From contig JAUCEF010000008.1 of the NCBI GenBank assembly GCA_033558025.1, forward strand, positions 2,232,001 through 2,296,000: a stretch of DNA of 64,000 nucleotides, given 5' to 3'. A program made the position numbers and the translations under genes. Below the pieces are notes generated by a model. The model searched no databases. It worked only from the letters and a program-made list of their open reading frames with translations, and was not told where the DNA came from. This document shows positions 63,883 to 64,000 of this stretch, piece after piece (within the stretch, counting starts at the first letter, position 1; each line of letters begins with the position of its first letter). This stretch comes from Phytophthora sp. 'mugwort' (Eukaryota > Oomycota > Peronosporomycetes > Peronosporales > Peronosporaceae).

Positions 63883-64000
63883 ATGAAAATCGTCTCCGCG
63901 CTTGTCTCCACTTCGCTCCTGATCGGATCTGTCACTGCCATCCTCGGCGGCCAGAAGGTCCCACAGGGCTCGAAGACCTACATGACGGGTCTTCGCACCA
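63883..64000 (+). CDS. Secreted trypsin-like (S1) protein, glucanase-inhibitor-like, 5' end
   Basis: The first 39 codons before the window ends. MKIVSALVSTSLLIGSVTA is a clear signal peptide, followed by ILGGQKVPQGSKTYMTGLRT, the mature N-terminus of oomycete S1-family proteins (I-x-G-G, then V-P-x-G-x-K-T-Y-x-x-G-[IL]-R). This family includes active secreted trypsin-like proteases and glucanase inhibitor proteins, catalytically dead S1 folds that block plant endoglucanases. Which one this is depends on the His-Asp-Ser triad beyond the edge. A good core promoter 52 bp upstream supports expression. Confidence 0.75.
   Translation, partial: MKIVSALVSTSLLIGSVTAILGGQKVPQGSKTYMTGLRT

Noticed and set aside
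1..64000. CRISPR array or prokaryotic operon signals
   Set aside because: Tandem repeats present are microsatellite, 66-bp, 41-bp and 72-bp duplications without regular unique spacers; spliceosomal introns and oomycete promoters show a eukaryotic nuclear genome.

Overview
The window looks like nuclear DNA of an oomycete, most likely Phytophthora or a close peronosporalean relative. The reasons are: genes with few or no introns; oomycete-type core promoters (an Inr followed by the flanking promoter region, FPR) before four genes; a secreted S1-protease/glucanase-inhibitor-like gene at the right edge; and a typical oomycete transposon load (Polinton, hAT, Harbinger-like, Crypton-like, two LINE families, a Ty3/Gypsy chromovirus and a tRNA-derived SINE). 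The species cannot be fixed from the sequence alone.

Host genes are a minority. They are a PH-plus-lipid-kinase gene (8.5-10.6 kb, +); a small PH-domain gene (11.1-11.5 kb, -); an unfamiliar protein with four copies of a cysteine-rich module (44.0-46.0 kb, -); a cluster of three paralogous eight-helix membrane proteins (48.5-53.0 kb), the middle one a pseudogene; and the first 39 codons of a secreted trypsin-like protein (63.88 kb, +).

Mobile DNA, left to right. At 0-5 kb is a decayed Polinton/Maverick: integrase, a protein-primed DNA polymerase with an inserted HNH module, and two small genes. At 5.2-6.5 kb is a hAT relic. At 12-14.5 kb is a degraded DDE (probably PiggyBac-like) transposase. 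At 14.65-15.06 kb is a tRNA-derived SINE. At 15.3-19.2 kb is a LINE that has lost its endonuclease. At 22.2-23.4 kb (+) and 26.8-34.65 kb (-) are two pieces of a second LINE family; the longer piece carries an OTU-type cysteine protease domain and a nested Ty3 integrase fragment. At 34,854-37,798 is a complete Harbinger-like element with terminal inverted repeats, a 3-bp target duplication, an inactivated transposase and an intact four-exon Myb/SANT-like partner gene. At 41.4-42.95 kb is a Crypton-like tyrosine recombinase relic. At 54,406-62,009 is a Ty3/Gypsy chromovirus with both LTRs, a 24-residue repeat array in its polyprotein, a chromodomain and a long antisense coding region.

Other structure includes a ~540-bp tetranucleotide microsatellite at 26.2-26.7 kb and three perfect or near-perfect hairpins (20.3, 24.9 and 39.5 kb) that look like independent palindromic insertions. 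Most transposon genes carry frameshifts and stops, so the region is a graveyard in which the Harbinger Myb-like gene, the MARVEL-like genes, the lipid kinase and the cysteine-repeat gene still have open frames. Boundaries of degenerate elements are approximate, and all family assignments come from motif recognition by eye.
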